Origin: Corynebacterium renale | GTDB lineage: Bacteria; Actinomycetota; Actinomycetes; Mycobacteriales; Mycobacteriaceae | Assembly: GCF_002563965.1 (NCBI RefSeq) | Contig: NZ_PDJF01000001.1 | Span: 1,178,001-1,242,000 of the forward strand | Length of the DNA: 64,000 nucleotides | Direction of reading: 5' to 3' | Shown: piece by piece, positions 46,875 to 58,838 of the stretch | Numbering within the stretch: position 1 is the stretch's first letter | How the letters are laid out: each line of letters starts with the position of its first letter | The notes under the pieces: generated by a model | The model's database searches: none | What the model was told of the DNA's origin: nothing | The model's input: only the letters and a program-made list of their open reading frames with translations | Program-made: the position numbers and the translations under genes

Positions 46875-46886
46875 TACTGTAGAGGC
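46875..46886 (+). promoter_or_regulatory. Leaderless promoter of the CHY zinc-finger gene
   Basis: TACTGT (46875-46880) is 6 bases before ATG 46887. Confidence 0.5.
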
Positions 46887-47207
46887 ATGCCTCTCGTGCC
46901 CATCATCGGAATCAATACAGACCACGCCGGCAGGTGTGCCCACTGGCACTCTGATGCAGACGTCGTGGCAAACAAATGCGCAGCCTGCCAGGAATTCTTC
47001 GCCTGCTACCTCTGCCACAACGCCCTGCGGAATCATACTTTTGCACCCATGCCACTCGACCAGGAAGCCGTGATGTGCGGCTCGTGTGGCTACCGCATGG
47101 ATTACCGCGCCTACACCGGGCGGCGCGCCTGCCCGGGCTGTGGGCATTCTTTTAATTCAGGCTGTCAGAATCACGGGAACCTCTACTTTGACTTAGGTAA
47201 TACCTAG
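46887..47207 (+). CDS. CHY-type zinc finger protein
   Basis: A 106-residue zinc-binding protein. Its Cys/His array is CAHWHSD, KCAACQEFFACYLCHN, MCGSCGYRMDY and CPGCGHSF, as in the CHY zinc-finger family. Function in bacteria is unknown; yeast relatives (Hot13) act in mitochondrial thiol and zinc handling. It lies between tRNA-Ala and a flavin-binding protein gene and has its own -10 box. Confidence 0.85.
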   Translation: MPLVPIIGINTDHAGRCAHWHSDADVVANKCAACQEFFACYLCHNALRNHTFAPMPLDQEAVMCGSCGYRMDYRAYTGRRACPGCGHSFNSGCQNHGNLYFDLGNT

Positions 47208-47236
47208 AGGTCAGGGCATATGTCGGAGGTTCATGC

Positions 47237-47249
47237 CATACTTGGAAAC
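47237..47249 (+). promoter_or_regulatory. Leaderless promoter of the PPOX-like gene
   Basis: CATACT (47237-47242) is 7 bases before ATG 47250. Confidence 0.5.
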
Positions 47250-47654
47250 ATGACTACTTCACCGATTACCGAACTCACCCGCGCAGAATCCCTAGACAAG
47301 CTACGCACCCTGAACATCGGGCGCCTCGTTGTACACCGCAGCGAAGACATCGATATTTTCCCCATCAACTACGCCGTCGATGAGGAAAGTGACATTTATA
47401 TCCACACCACCGCAGGGGACAAACTTTTCAGCCTCACCCTCAACCCAGATGTTCTTTTTGAGGTTGACGATTTCTCCACGACCAACGCCTGGTCTGTTAT
47501 CGTGCGTGGTCAGGCGGCGGTCGTCGAGAAGCAAGCAGACATCGCGCACGCAGAATCCCTGGAGATGCGTACGTGGATCCCGACGCCGAAGGATACTTTC
47601 GTGCGCATCCAACCGGCAGAGGTCAGTGGTCGCGCCTTCACATTGCAGAAATAG
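47250..47654 (+). CDS. Pyridoxamine 5'-phosphate oxidase-like flavin/F420-binding protein
   Basis: A 134-residue split-barrel protein. LRTLNIGRLVVHRSEDIDIFPINYAVD and DIYIHTTAGDKLFSLTLNP fit the flavin-binding PPOX-like family, which uses FMN, F420 or heme for reductions. The cofactor cannot be assigned. ATG 47250 is set by the -10 box; ATG 47220 lies before it. The next gene begins 11 bp after its stop. Confidence 0.8.
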   Translation: MTTSPITELTRAESLDKLRTLNIGRLVVHRSEDIDIFPINYAVDEESDIYIHTTAGDKLFSLTLNPDVLFEVDDFSTTNAWSVIVRGQAAVVEKQADIAHAESLEMRTWIPTPKDTFVRIQPAEVSGRAFTLQK

Positions 47655-47665
47655 AGTTAGTTGTG

Positions 47666-48409
47666 GTGGACACTTTCAGTAAAAGCCCTCGTGAGCCACT
47701 ATCGGCGCGCGCCGAAGCCGCTGGACTGCGGTGGCTCGGCGAGGCCAGCAACGCCGTTGTGCGAGTGGTTGAGGTCAGCGACAACACCATCGTGACGCAG
47801 CGCGTGTCACCCGGCCGACCCTGCCCCGAAGCCGCCCGCCAGGCAGGCGAAGAACTCGCACGCATTCACGCTGCTGGCGCCGAGGCGTTCGGCCAGCCTC
47901 CGGCGGGGTGGGATGACCCGAACTACATTGGCACCCAACCGCAAGACTGCACGCCTACGGACAACTGGGCGCACTTCTACGTACAGCAGCGTGTCCTACC
48001 CTTTGCGTGGAAAGCTGCACAGCTCGGCAACCTGCGGGACCTAGACATCGTGGAAAAAGCGTGCGCAGCAATCACCGCAACGAACTGGGACGTCACTCCT
48101 GCCCGCATCCATGGCGACCTCTGGGCGGGAAACCTTCTCTTCGGGGAAGAGGGCCCGGCCTTCATCGATCCCGCTGCTCATGGCGGCCACCCGCACACAG
48201 ACCTCGCGATGCTCGCACTTTTCGGAGCGTCGTATCTTGAAGAAATCTATCGTGGGTACGCTCGCGTGCGTCCCCTGCCGAAAGGGTGGGAGCGCACGAT
48301 ACCCGTGCACCAACTCCACCCGCTTGCCGTGCACGCCTACACGCACGGACCAAGTTATGGCATGGAACTGGAAAGGGCGGCTCGCGCAACCCTCGATCTT
48401 CTGAGTTAA
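47666..48409 (+). CDS. Fructosamine kinase family protein
   Basis: Predicted kinase for protein-bound or free ketosamines, a deglycation repair step (247 aa). It has [18 protein letters not shown] and [12 protein letters not shown], and the catalytic loop [11 protein letters not shown] (H-x-D-x4-N) with [15 protein letters not shown] as metal-binding region. The start is uncertain: GTG 47666 or 47663 lies just after the previous stop; a longer frame from 47573 overlaps the PPOX-like gene. Its stop shares the TTAA palindrome (48406-48409) with the convergent nadE stop. Confidence 0.85.
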   Translation: MDTFSKSPREPLSARAEAAGLRWLGEASNAVVRVVEVSDNTIVTQRVSPGRPCPEAARQAGEELARIHAAGAEAFGQPPAGWDDPNYIGTQPQDCTPTDNWAHFYVQQRVLPFAWKAAQLGNLRDLDIVEKACAAITATNWDVTPARIHGDLWAGNLLFGEEGPAFIDPAAHGGHPHTDLAMLALFGASYLEEIYRGYARVRPLPKGWERTIPVHQLHPLAVHAYTHGPSYGMELERAARATLDLLS

Positions 48410-49251
48410 CGGTTGGGCCGCCACCACGAGTCATCGGGGGATGCGGGGAGGTGGCGCTTGTGTTCACCGCGGCGCCACAATTCCTCGATGCGTGCGCGGG
48501 CGGGCTGGGTGACATCACGGCCTTCGAGGTAATCATCGATATCGCGGTAGCGGACGCCGAGGGCCTCTTCGTCGGCAAGCGCGGGGCGCTCAAGTTCGAG
48601 ATCGGCGGTGGGGACTTTTTCCCACGTCCAACTCGGCGCACCTAAGAACTCTAGGAGGGCTGCGCCCTGGCGCTTATTTAACCCTGAAAGGGGGGTGAGG
48701 TCGGCTGCGCCATCGCCATGCTTGGTAAAGAATCCGGTGAGGTTCTCCGCCGCATGATCCGTGCCTATAACCAAAAGGCCACGCTCGCCGGCCAGGGCGT
48801 ACTGCGCGATCATACGCTGGCGGGCACGAATATTACCCGCATTGAAGTCAGAAAGCTCTCGCAGCCCCAAAGCTTCAGCGGTGCCGTGCGTCATCGCGTC
48901 GGAGGCGTCCTTAATATTGACGGTTACCCGGTGATCAGGGGCAATGACGTCGAGGGCGCGCTGGGCATCGTCCTCATCGCCTTGCACACCATACGGCAGG
49001 CGCATCGCCCAGAACTCTGCAGGAACGCCGCTTTCGCGAAGCTTGACGACGGCACGTTGCGCCAGCATCCCCGCGAGGGTGGAATCTTGGCCGCCCGAAA
49101 TGCCCAGTACGTACCCCTTTGCACCAGTGACACGCAGGTAATCGATGAGGAATTGAGTGCGCTTGGTCACCTCATGCTCTGGATCGATACAGGCAGCGGT
49201 GCGCAGCGAAGATACTACCTTTTCTTGAAGCTCGCGTGAATTGTCCGACAC
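48406..49251 (-). CDS. nadE: Ammonia-dependent NAD+ synthetase
   Basis: Final step of NAD synthesis: amidates deamido-NAD with ammonia. The 281-residue protein has the P-loop [12 protein letters not shown], and [23 protein letters not shown] (key D-H-A-A-E-N) marks the deamido-NAD site. It has no glutaminase domain. GTG 49251 has AAGGA upstream; the ATG at 49287 would precede the ribosome site. The divergent sugar transporter starts only 36 bp away. The pncB gene, also for NAD, lies at the end of the window. Confidence 0.94.
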   Translation of the reverse strand: MSDNSRELQEKVVSSLRTAACIDPEHEVTKRTQFLIDYLRVTGAKGYVLGISGGQDSTLAGMLAQRAVVKLRESGVPAEFWAMRLPYGVQGDEDDAQRALDVIAPDHRVTVNIKDASDAMTHGTAEALGLRELSDFNAGNIRARQRMIAQYALAGERGLLVIGTDHAAENLTGFFTKHGDGAADLTPLSGLNKRQGAALLEFLGAPSWTWEKVPTADLELERPALADEEALGVRYRDIDDYLEGRDVTQPARARIEELWRRGEHKRHLPASPDDSWWRPNR

Positions 49252-49287
49252 GTGCAATCCTTTTCCTTGATGAATACTTGAGCGCAT

Positions 49288-50667
49288 ATGAAATCACAAT
49301 CTCGTCGCACTCAACGGTATATAACAACTGTAGCGGCCATCGCCGCTTTTGGAGGCCTACTTTTCGGCTACGACACCGGCGTCATGTCCGGTGCGCTGCT
49401 TTTCCTATCACCCGAATTTGGGCTCAGCCCCGCCCAGGAAGGGTGGGTGACCTCCACTTTGCTCATCGGCGCCGCACTTGGTGCCCTCGGTGGCGGAAGA
49501 ATTGCCGACCTCATCGGCAGGCGCTGGACACTCATCGTAGGAGGGCTGATCTTTATTGGCGGATCACTGTGGTGCGCGCTTGTCGACGGCCCCGCTGGCC
49601 TGGCGTCGGCCCGCTTTACACTGGGCCTGGCGGTCGGAGCAGTATCCATCGTGGTTCCGATGTACATTTCTGAGAAAGTCCCGCCTCGGGTGCGCGGGAA
49701 GCTGGTCTCGCTCAACACGCTGATGATCGTGGTGGGGCAACTACTTGCCTACTGCGTTAATTCGGCGCTCGCGCCAACCGAAAACTGGCGCCTCATGCTT
49801 GCCTGCGCCGCAATCCCAGGCGCGGTCCTGGCCATCGGCATGGCGTTCCTTCCCGACACTGCCGTCTGGTACGCCGAGCGTGGCCAATTTGAGCGAGCTC
49901 GTGCTTCTGCGCAGCGCGCCGGCATGACACTTGCAGACTTGGGCATCCAGGAAGACTCCGGGTCGGGCGAGCACGGGGAAGGGGGGACGTCGATAAGCGT
50001 GGCGGAGCAAGCCGCAACCTTGAAGACTCCCTGGATCCGAGCGGCGCTCATGACCGCGATTGGGCTCGGCGTGACGCAACAAATCACAGGTGTGAACGCC
50101 ATCGTGTACTTCGCGCCAACGCTGATGAATAAAGTGGGCCTGTCCACGACAAACTCGGTGTACACCTCGATGATTATTGGTGTGGTATCCGTGGTGGCGT
50201 GCTACGTCGGGCTGAAAATTGTGGACCGCGTGGGCAGGCGCAGGCTCCTGCTTGTGGGGCTGACCGGGAATATCAGCGCGCTCATTATTCTGGCATTGGT
50301 GTACCCACTGGCCAGCGGTTCCGTTGCGATGGCGATGGCAGCGCTCGGGCTTATGGGTTTGTTCATCGCCTTCCAGCAAGCAGCGGTTTCATTGACAACG
50401 TGGCTCCTGATCTCCGAACTTGTGCCCACCGCGATCCGAGGCATCGGCATGGGCGTCGCAGGCCTGGGCTTGTGGGTAGCGAACTGGGCGGTAGCGCAGT
50501 TCTTCCTCCCGCTGGTAAGCGCTACCTCCGCCTCGACCACTTTTGCCATCTTCGCTGCTCTGGGCGTGGCTGCAGTAATCTTCGTGGCCCGCTGGGTGCC
50601 GGAAACTTCAGGCAAATCATTAGAAGAGGTGGAAGGCCAATTCCAGGCGCGCTATCCTAGCGCATAG
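49288..50667 (+). CDS. Sugar porter, major facilitator superfamily
   Basis: A 12-TM proton-linked sugar (or inositol) transporter of 459 residues. Sugar-porter signatures are [16 protein letters not shown] in TM1, [12 protein letters not shown] between TM2 and TM3, [31 protein letters not shown] in TM7 and [12 protein letters not shown] at the end. The GTG/ATG starts of nadE and this gene are divergent. A -10-like TACTTG is 7 bases before the ATG. The central loop contains a GTCGATAAGC motif copy at 49989. The sugar cannot be assigned; myo-inositol is a frequent substrate in corynebacteria. Confidence 0.9.
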   Translation: MKSQSRRTQRYITTVAAIAAFGGLLFGYDTGVMSGALLFLSPEFGLSPAQEGWVTSTLLIGAALGALGGGRIADLIGRRWTLIVGGLIFIGGSLWCALVDGPAGLASARFTLGLAVGAVSIVVPMYISEKVPPRVRGKLVSLNTLMIVVGQLLAYCVNSALAPTENWRLMLACAAIPGAVLAIGMAFLPDTAVWYAERGQFERARASAQRAGMTLADLGIQEDSGSGEHGEGGTSISVAEQAATLKTPWIRAALMTAIGLGVTQQITGVNAIVYFAPTLMNKVGLSTTNSVYTSMIIGVVSVVACYVGLKIVDRVGRRRLLLVGLTGNISALIILALVYPLASGSVAMAMAALGLMGLFIAFQQAAVSLTTWLLISELVPTAIRGIGMGVAGLGLWVANWAVAQFFLPLVSATSASTTFAIFAALGVAAVIFVARWVPETSGKSLEEVEGQFQARYPSA

Positions 50668-50798
50668 AAACCTGGATGTGGGGGAGCGCTTTGCGTTTGT
50701 ATACCCGTTCCGGTATCATTTTCCCTCGTGTCATGACCGTGTCCGTTCTAGGGCACGCGTCTGCGAAACTATACAGCGCATAAAGAAAGGAGCGCCCG

Positions 50799-50921
50799 AT
50801 GAAGGTCCGCAAGTCGCTTCGGTCGCTGAAGAACAAGCCGGGCGCCCAGGTTGTGCGTCGCCACGGCAAGGTCTTTGTGATCAACAAGAAGGAGCCACGC
50901 TTCAAGGCTCGCCAGGGCTAA
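50799..50921 (+). CDS. rpmJ: 50S ribosomal protein L36, type B (zinc-free form)
   Basis: A 40-residue basic protein: [19 protein letters not shown], then [21 protein letters not shown]. This is the type B (YkgO-like) L36, which lacks the four zinc ligands of the usual form. ATG 50799 follows AAAGGAG. It is a lone gene with its own terminator. The usual C+ copy would sit in the ribosomal protein operon, outside the window. Zinc-dependent (Zur) control is common for such genes, but I could not identify a Zur box. Confidence 0.93.
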   Translation: MKVRKSLRSLKNKPGAQVVRRHGKVFVINKKEPRFKARQG

Positions 50922-50944
50922 GCCGAAAGGCAGCATCCTTGGGC

Positions 50945-50987
50945 TAAAGCGCCATCCCGCCATTCGTGCGGGGTGGCGCTTTTTCGT
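50945..50987 (+). terminator. Terminator after rpmJ
   Basis: AAAGCGCCATCCCGC pairs with GCGGGGTGGCGCTTT around CATTCGT, followed by TTCG. Confidence 0.85.
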
Positions 50988-51253
50988 ATGCGCGAAACCC
51001 CGCGGGCTTGCGCGGTAGTGTACGAAAACCACTTTCAGGAGGCGTGAAATTTTTGAACACGCTCGAGGGTAGTGCGTGAACTGGTCTTTTTCAGCTGCTC
51101 GAGAAACGAGCCATTTTTCGTGGCTAGTGAGCTTTGTCACGCGCCTATGGAAACCTGCAGGATGGGTTTCGGGCGAGGAAATACCAGCGGTGTGGTTCGA
51201 GGGCTACATGTGGGCCTCGAAGGGGTGTCGTGCTGGCTTTATTATGCGCGGTG
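50988..51253. other. Intergenic stretch upstream of the nrd operator region
   Basis: No gene recognised. Reading frames crossing here (for example one in frame with nrdH from 51076) lack a ribosome site and family similarity. Confidence 0.5.
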
Positions 51254-51301
51254 GCACTATATGTAGTATCGCTTGCGGAAAAGTTACCCAAAGTATAGTG
51301 T
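51254..51301. promoter_or_regulatory. Tandem NrdR boxes upstream of nrdH
   Basis: GCACTATATGTAGTAT (51254-51269) and ACCCAAAGTATAGTGT (51286-51301) resemble the NrdR consensus ACACwATATaTwGwGt. Their starts are 32 bp apart, about three helical turns, the usual spacing for NrdR pairs. Confidence 0.75.
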
Positions 51302-51453
51302 CTTGGTATCGGAACTTTCGGGTGGTCAACACTGAAAAGTTCCCGCTGAGGTGCAGGCTTTTTAAGTCTCATGCGCACCATAAACAACACCAGTTACTTA
51401 AACCGCAGCGCGATTGTGCTGCGAACACAGGCGTAGGAAGAGGCAGGAATCCA

Positions 51454-51681
51454 ATGGCAATCACGGTCTACACGAAGCCCGCTTGCATGCAGTGCACCAT
51501 GACCACTCGCGAGCTCGACAAGGCTGGACTGGATTACAACCTCGTAGACATCTCCGTCGACGATGCCGCCCGCGACTACGTCATGGCGCTTGGCTACCTC
51601 GCGGCCCCAGTCGTCGAAGTTGACGGCGAACACTGGTCAGGCTTCCGCCCAGAGCGCCTCCACGCGCTGGCAGCTGCCTAA
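51454..51681 (+). CDS. nrdH: Glutaredoxin-like protein NrdH
   Basis: Electron donor for the class Ib ribonucleotide reductase (75 aa). The redox site is KPACMQCTMTTREL (C-M-Q-C, NrdH-type CxxC) and the C-terminal WSGFRPERL is the NrdH signature that sets it apart from glutaredoxins. ATG 51454 follows GGCAGGAAT. Preceded by NrdR boxes at about 150-200 bp and followed by nrdI and nrdE on the same strand. Confidence 0.96.
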   Translation: MAITVYTKPACMQCTMTTRELDKAGLDYNLVDISVDDAARDYVMALGYLAAPVVEVDGEHWSGFRPERLHALAAA

Positions 51682-51708
51682 GCGGACTTACCCGCACCTA
51701 CTTTTACA

Positions 51709-51737
51709 GCCCCGAACACTGCAACGGTTCGGGGTCT
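51709..51737 (+). terminator. Hairpin between nrdH and nrdI
   Basis: CCCCGAAC pairs with GGTTCGGGG (one bulge) around ACTGCAAC, followed by TCTTG; may reduce read-through. Confidence 0.5.
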
Positions 51738-51821
51738 TGCGATATGTACCACCTAAAAATCGGCAAACGCACCACAGCGTGCTTTTATACGGGCCATCCG
51801 TGGCGAAGGGAATGAAGGAAA

Positions 51822-52277
51822 GTGCTCGTCGTGTATTTTTCGTCAGCGACGGAAAACACTCACAGGTTCGTCGAGAAGCTCGGCCTTCCGGCCAAGCGAA
51901 TTCCGCTCTACAAGAAAGATGAACCACTGATCGTCAATGAGCCCTACGTGCTCATCTGCCCGACCTATGGTGGCGGGGTGTCCCTCAACCACGAGAACGT
52001 GCGCCCCGTTCCAGTGCAGGTCATCCGATTCCTGAACAACGAGCACAACCGCAGCCTCATCCGATGTGTCGTCGCCGGTGGCAACACTAACTTCGGGGCC
52101 GACTACGGAGTTGCCGGAGATCTGATTTCACGGAAATGCAAAGTTCCGTACGTCTACCGGTTCGAACTCATGGGCAACGACGAAGACGTGCGAATCCTGC
52201 GCCAAGGTTTGGAAGAGAACGCCGTCGCCCTAGGCCTCGAACCTGCACCATCAGCGGCTGTCGGACCCACGCGCTAA
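51822..52277 (+). CDS. nrdI: Flavodoxin-like protein NrdI
   Basis: FMN protein that supplies oxidant for the dimanganese-tyrosyl cofactor of NrdF (151 aa). FMN-site blocks are [18 protein letters not shown] and CPTYGGG, then [21 protein letters not shown] 51822 follows GAAGGAA by 6 bases. Its presence with nrdH, nrdE and nrdF marks a complete class Ib system. Confidence 0.95.
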   Translation: MLVVYFSSATENTHRFVEKLGLPAKRIPLYKKDEPLIVNEPYVLICPTYGGGVSLNHENVRPVPVQVIRFLNNEHNRSLIRCVVAGGNTNFGADYGVAGDLISRKCKVPYVYRFELMGNDEDVRILRQGLEENAVALGLEPAPSAAVGPTR

Positions 52278-52330
52278 GATAGCGCCCGGACCGGAGCCAG
52301 TATATAAACCACAGGTCAAGGCCATGAAGG

Positions 52331-52355
52331 CCACACATAATTGAATACAGATGTG
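52331..52355. promoter_or_regulatory. ACACAT/ATGTGT inverted repeat upstream of nrdE
   Basis: ACACAT and ATGTGT arms flank a 12-base AT-rich centre about 43-66 bases before ATG 52398. It may be part of a separate nrdE promoter; factor unknown. Confidence 0.35.
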
Positions 52356-52397
52356 TAATTACAACCCCCACATTCACGCAGTAGCAAAGGACACCCT

Positions 52398-54554
52398 ATG
52401 ACCGAACACGGACGCAGCGTGGCAGAACCCGTCAACCAGGAAGACCAGCTGGATTACCACGCACTCAATGCGATGCTGAACCTGTACGACGAAAACAATC
52501 AGATTCAGTTCGACAAAGACCGCGAGGCCGCCAACCAGTTCTTCCTGCAGCACGTCAACCAGAACACTGTGTTTTTCCACAGCCTGCAGGAAAAACTCGA
52601 CTACCTGGTCAGCAACAATTATTACGACAAGTCCGTCCTGGATAAGTACGACTTCGAGTTCATCAAGAGCCTGTCGCAGCGTGCATACGCGTTCAAGTTC
52701 CGCTTCCAATCCTTCCTGGGCGCATACAAGTACTACACGTCTTACACCCTCAAGACTTTCGACGGTCGCCGCTACCTCGAACGATTCGAAGACCGCGTAG
52801 TCATGGTGGCGCTCGCGCTTGCCGACGGCGACACCTCCCTCGCTGAAAACCTGGTCGACGAAATCATGACCGGTCGCTTCCAGCCCGCGACCCCTACCTT
52901 CCTGAACGAAGGTAAAGCTCAGCGCGGGGAACCGGTGTCCTGCTTCTTGCTGCGTATCGAAGACAACATGGAATCCATCGGTCGTTCCATTAACTCCGCA
53001 CTACAGCTGTCCAAGCGTGGTGGTGGCGTCGCACTGCTGCTGAGCAACCTGCGTGAAGCTGGCGCACCGATCAAGCACATCGAAAACCAGTCCTCCGGTG
53101 TCATCCCTGTGATGAAGCTGCTGGAAGACGCGTTCTCCTACGCTAACCAATTGGGTGCACGCCAGGGCGCTGGCGCCGTCTACTTGAACGCGCACCACCC
53201 GGACATCCTGAACTTCCTCGACACCAAGCGTGAAAACGCTGATGAGAAGATCCGTATTAAGACCCTTTCCCTGGGCGTCGTTATCCCGGACATCACTTTC
53301 GAGCTGGCGCGGAACAAGGAACCGATGTACTTGTTCTCCCCATACGATGTGGAGCGCGTCTACGGAAAACCATTCGGTGACATCTCCGTCACTGAGCTCT
53401 ACCGCGACATGGTCGAAGACCCACGCATCCGAAAGACCAAGATCGACGCGCGTGATTTCTTCCAGACCCTGGCCGAAATCCAGTTCGAGTCCGGGTACCC
53501 GTACATCATGTACGAAGACACCGTTAACACGGCCAACCCCATCGAAGGCCGCGTGAACATGTCCAACCTGTGCTCTGAGATTCTGCAGGTTAACTCCGCG
53601 TCCGAGTTCAACGATGACCTGACGTACAGCCACATCGGCGAGGACATTTCCTGCAACCTCGGCTCGCTCAACATCGCGATGACCATGGATTCCCCGGATT
53701 TCTCGAAGACCATCGAAACCACTATCCGGGGCCTCACCGCAGTCTCCGAGCAGACGTCCATCGACTCCGTGCCGTCGATTCGCAAGGGCAACGAAGCTGC
53801 CCACGCCATCGGGCTTGGGCAGATGAACCTCCACGGCTACCTTGGCCGCGAACATATTCACTACGGTTCCGAAGAAGGCTTGGACTTCACCAACGCGTAC
53901 TTCGCCGCAGTGCTGTACGCCTGCCTGCGCGCCTCCAACAAGATTGCCCAGGAGCGTGGAGAAAAGTTCGCCGGCTTCGAAACCTCCGAGTATGCCGACG
54001 GCAGCTACTTTGACCGTTTCGATCCTGCAGATTTCGCGCCAAAGACCGAAAAAGTAAAGGGCATCTTCGACGCCTCATCGATCTACACCCCAACTGCAGA
54101 GGACTGGGCTCAGCTCAAGGCGGATGTCATGGAACACGGCATCTACAACCGATACCTCCAGGCTGTTCCGCCGACTGGTTCGATTTCCTACATCAACCAC
54201 TCGACGTCCTCAATCCACCCGATCGCTTCCAAGATTGAGATCCGTAAGGAAGGCAAGATTGGGCGCGTCTACTACCCGGCGCCGCACATGGACAACGAGA
54301 ACCTCGAATACTTCGAGGACGCGTATGAAATCGGCTACCAGAAGATCGTTGACACCTACGCGGTGGCAACGAAGTACGTAGACCAAGGCCTGTCCCTAAC
54401 CCTGTTCTTTAAGGACACTGCCACCACCCGCGACATCAACAAGGCGCAGATTTACGCGTGGCGCAAGGGTATCAAGACCTTGTACTACATCCGCCTGCGT
54501 CAGGTAGCCCTCCAAGGCACCGAGATCGAAGGTTGCGTCAGCTGCATGCTGTAG
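52398..54554 (+). CDS. nrdE: Class Ib ribonucleoside-diphosphate reductase, alpha subunit
   Basis: Large catalytic subunit that reduces ribonucleoside diphosphates to deoxyribonucleotides. The 718-residue length fits NrdE. Active-site thiols occur in [13 protein letters not shown] and [10 protein letters not shown], with GSLNIAM close by, and the C-terminal shuttle pair is [26 protein letters not shown] is the phosphate-binding region. It lacks an N-terminal ATP-cone, as is usual for class Ib. Confidence 0.97.
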   Translation: MTEHGRSVAEPVNQEDQLDYHALNAMLNLYDENNQIQFDKDREAANQFFLQHVNQNTVFFHSLQEKLDYLVSNNYYDKSVLDKYDFEFIKSLSQRAYAFKFRFQSFLGAYKYYTSYTLKTFDGRRYLERFEDRVVMVALALADGDTSLAENLVDEIMTGRFQPATPTFLNEGKAQRGEPVSCFLLRIEDNMESIGRSINSALQLSKRGGGVALLLSNLREAGAPIKHIENQSSGVIPVMKLLEDAFSYANQLGARQGAGAVYLNAHHPDILNFLDTKRENADEKIRIKTLSLGVVIPDITFELARNKEPMYLFSPYDVERVYGKPFGDISVTELYRDMVEDPRIRKTKIDARDFFQTLAEIQFESGYPYIMYEDTVNTANPIEGRVNMSNLCSEILQVNSASEFNDDLTYSHIGEDISCNLGSLNIAMTMDSPDFSKTIETTIRGLTAVSEQTSIDSVPSIRKGNEAAHAIGLGQMNLHGYLGREHIHYGSEEGLDFTNAYFAAVLYACLRASNKIAQERGEKFAGFETSEYADGSYFDRFDPADFAPKTEKVKGIFDASSIYTPTAEDWAQLKADVMEHGIYNRYLQAVPPTGSISYINHSTSSIHPIASKIEIRKEGKIGRVYYPAPHMDNENLEYFEDAYEIGYQKIVDTYAVATKYVDQGLSLTLFFKDTATTRDINKAQIYAWRKGIKTLYYIRLRQVALQGTEIEGCVSCML

Positions 54555-54566
54555 AAGCCAAAGCTA

Positions 54567-54606
54567 AAGGCCACCCCACTGCACAGGTCAGTGGGGTGGC
54601 CTTTTG
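54567..54606. terminator. Terminator between nrdE and gntR1
   Basis: AAGGCCACCCCACTG pairs with CAGTGGGGTGGCCTT around CACAGGT, with T-tract after; serves convergent genes. Confidence 0.88.
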
Positions 54607-54616
54607 GGTGAGCGGG

Positions 54617-56470
<1,854 letters not shown>

Positions 56471-56498
56471 ACGGTCCCTTAAAAAAAGTAAACGCGGT

Positions 56499-56532
56499 GC
56501 GACGCCCTGGTTGGAAACTTCAACCGGGGCGT
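56499..56532 (+). terminator. Terminator after nrdF
   Basis: GACGCCCTGGTTG pairs with CAACCGGGGCGTC (one mismatch) around GAAACTT, followed by ATACTTTCT. Confidence 0.7.
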
Positions 56533-56965
56533 CATACTTTCTATCGAACTACGACGGGGGCAGGTGGGGAAGGGGAGGGGCGTGTCGAGGGCGTTAAATT
56601 GGGAACAACTTTCACACTGGGCACGCCAGTTACGTACTGTGCTGAAATATGGTGCGGTTGTGCATACCAGCTGGGAGGCGCCTGTCAGTGGATTAGATTC
56701 ACCGGCGTGGCGAACCATACAGGACCTATAGGGCTTGGTTGTTTCAGTAATTAGTTTTGCTGCTCTATGGATGGCGGTGCAATATGCAAATCCACAGCGC
56801 AAGGCTAAAAACGGAAGGTTGTCCTGTGAGATTGCTGGCTAGAAAAAGGGGGGAGTTATGCCCTATGATTAGCGGTACGCAATGTTGGGTTATTTATGCG
56901 TGTTTTCTTTTGGGTAATTCCCAGGAAAGAAACGTGTGAATCACCTTTGAGTTCAGGAGGATCGT
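56533..56965. other. Long intergenic region upstream of ctaD
   Basis: About 430 bases with no recognised gene or RNA family. Short open frames on both strands look random. It must hold the ctaD promoter; AGGAGG lies 6 bases before ATG 56966. Confidence 0.6.
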
Positions 56966-58693
56966 ATGACTGCTGTGGCACCACGGCTAGACGAGCACGT
57001 CGAGCCCGCACGTCCCACACCGACCGGGCATGGCCGTAAGGGTTCCCAAGCCTGGCATATGTTGACAACCACCGACCATAAGCAGCTGGGCATCATGTAC
57101 ATCATCATGAGCTTCTGCTTCTTCTTCCTCGGTGGCCTTATGGCGCTGCTCATCCGCGCGGAGCTTTTTACTCCGGGCCTGCAGTTCCTTTCTAACGAGC
57201 AGTTCAACCAGCTGTTCACCATGCACGGCACAGTGATGCTGCTGCTGTTCGGCACCCCAATCGTGTGGGGCTTCGCTAACTACGTTCTGCCGCTTCAAAT
57301 CGGCGCACCTGACGTGGCATTCCCACGTCTGAACGCCTTTGGTTTTTGGATCACCACCGTCGGTGGCGTTGCAATGCTGGCCGGATTCCTCACCCCAGGT
57401 GGTGCAGCGGACTTCGGCTGGACCATGTACTCCCCATTGTCTGACGCAATCCACACTCCAGGCGTGGGCGCGGACTTCTGGATCGTGGGCGTCGGTGCAA
57501 CCGGTGTGGGCACAATTGCTTCCGCAATCAACATGCTCACCACCATCCTGTGCCTCCGCGCACCGGGAATGACCATGTTCCGCATGCCGATCTTTGCGTG
57601 GAACATCTTCGTCACCTCCATCCTGGCACTGCTGATTTTCCCACTGCTGACCGCAGCGGCTCTCGGCGTCCTGTACGACCGCAAGCTTGGTGGCCACATC
57701 TACGCCCCAGGCAACGGCGGCACGATCCTGTGGCAGCACCTCTTCTGGTTCTTCGGCCACCCCGAGGTGTACGTCCTGGCACTGCCTTTCTTCGGTGTTA
57801 TCTCCGAAGTCATCCCAGTGTTCTCCCGTAAGCCAATGTTCGGCTACGTCGGCCTGGTCTTCGCGACCCTGTCCATTGGTGCGCTGTCCATGGCTGTGTG
57901 GGCACACCACATGTTCGTCACCGGTGCAGTTCTGCTTCCGTTCTTCTCCTTCATGACGTTCCTCATCGCCGTTCCTACCGGCGTGAAGTTCTTCAACTGG
58001 GTTGGAACCATGTGGAAGGGCCACATCACCTGGGAGACTCCAATGATCTTCGCGGTGGGCTTCATGGCGACCTTCCTCTTCGGTGGTCTCACCGGCATCA
58101 TGTTGGCATCCCCACCACTGGACTTCCACCTGGCAGACTCCTACTTCCTGATCGCGCACTTCCACTACACCCTGTTCGGTACGGTTGTGTTCGCATCCTT
58201 CTCCGGCGTCTACTTCTGGTTTCCGAAGATGACCGGTCGCATGCTCGACGAGCGCCTAGGCAAGATTCACTTCTGGCTGACCTTCATCGGCTTCCACGGC
58301 ACCTTCATGGTCCAGCACTGGTTGGGCAACATGGGTATGCCACGTCGTTACGCTGACTACCTGGACTCCGACGGCTTCACCACCCTGAACCAGATCTCCA
58401 CCATCTTCTCCTTCCTGCTGGGCTTCTCGGTCATTCCATTCGTCTGGAACGTCTTCAAGTCCTGGCGCTACGGCGAAGTTGTCACCGTGGACGACCCATG
58501 GGGTTACGGCAACTCCCTCGAGTGGGCAACCAGCTGCCCACCTCCACGCCACAACTTCACCTCCCTGCCACGCATCCGCTCGGAGCGCCCAGCGTTCGAG
58601 CTGCACTACCCACACATGGTGGAGCGCATGCGTCGCGAAGCACACGTTGGTGGAGGGCACGACCTGCCGGAGCTCACACCAAAGAACTCCTAA
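56966..58693 (+). CDS. ctaD: Cytochrome c oxidase subunit I (aa3-type)
   Basis: Catalytic subunit of the terminal aa3 oxidase in the respiratory supercomplex (575 aa, 12 TM). Heme a and a3 and CuB ligands are visible: [20 protein letters not shown] (His-Tyr cross-link pair), VWAHHMF (two CuB His) and [10 protein letters not shown] (a3 and a His). Proton-channel residues in the GTSxAxP-type block are consistent. It is monocistronic, as in C. glutamicum, where ctaCF and ctaE lie elsewhere. The start follows AGGAGG. Confidence 0.97.
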   Translation: MTAVAPRLDEHVEPARPTPTGHGRKGSQAWHMLTTTDHKQLGIMYIIMSFCFFFLGGLMALLIRAELFTPGLQFLSNEQFNQLFTMHGTVMLLLFGTPIVWGFANYVLPLQIGAPDVAFPRLNAFGFWITTVGGVAMLAGFLTPGGAADFGWTMYSPLSDAIHTPGVGADFWIVGVGATGVGTIASAINMLTTILCLRAPGMTMFRMPIFAWNIFVTSILALLIFPLLTAAALGVLYDRKLGGHIYAPGNGGTILWQHLFWFFGHPEVYVLALPFFGVISEVIPVFSRKPMFGYVGLVFATLSIGALSMAVWAHHMFVTGAVLLPFFSFMTFLIAVPTGVKFFNWVGTMWKGHITWETPMIFAVGFMATFLFGGLTGIMLASPPLDFHLADSYFLIAHFHYTLFGTVVFASFSGVYFWFPKMTGRMLDERLGKIHFWLTFIGFHGTFMVQHWLGNMGMPRRYADYLDSDGFTTLNQISTIFSFLLGFSVIPFVWNVFKSWRYGEVVTVDDPWGYGNSLEWATSCPPPRHNFTSLPRIRSERPAFELHYPHMVERMRREAHVGGGHDLPELTPKNS

Positions 58694-58744
58694 GTTCGCA
58701 ACGAAGCGCCACGCAGCTTCACCCTGAACTCGTGAACACATAAC

Positions 58745-58781
58745 AAGAAGGCCACACTCACACCGAGTGTGGCCTTCTTCG
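58745..58781 (+). terminator. Terminator after ctaD
   Basis: AGAAGGCCACACTC pairs with GAGTGTGGCCTTCT around ACACC, followed by TCGC. Confidence 0.8.
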
Positions 58782-58838
58782 CGCCCCGACAACCCCACAC
58801 ACCACCCCCACCATAACGAATTGGAAGAATGGATAAGC

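Noticed and set aside
51076..51453. In-frame extension upstream of nrdH
   Set aside because: It crosses the NrdR boxes and has no ribosome site; the NrdH family starts at MAITVYTKP.
56987..58165. 392-residue open frame on the - strand
   Set aside because: Antisense to ctaD, whose heme ligands are intact.
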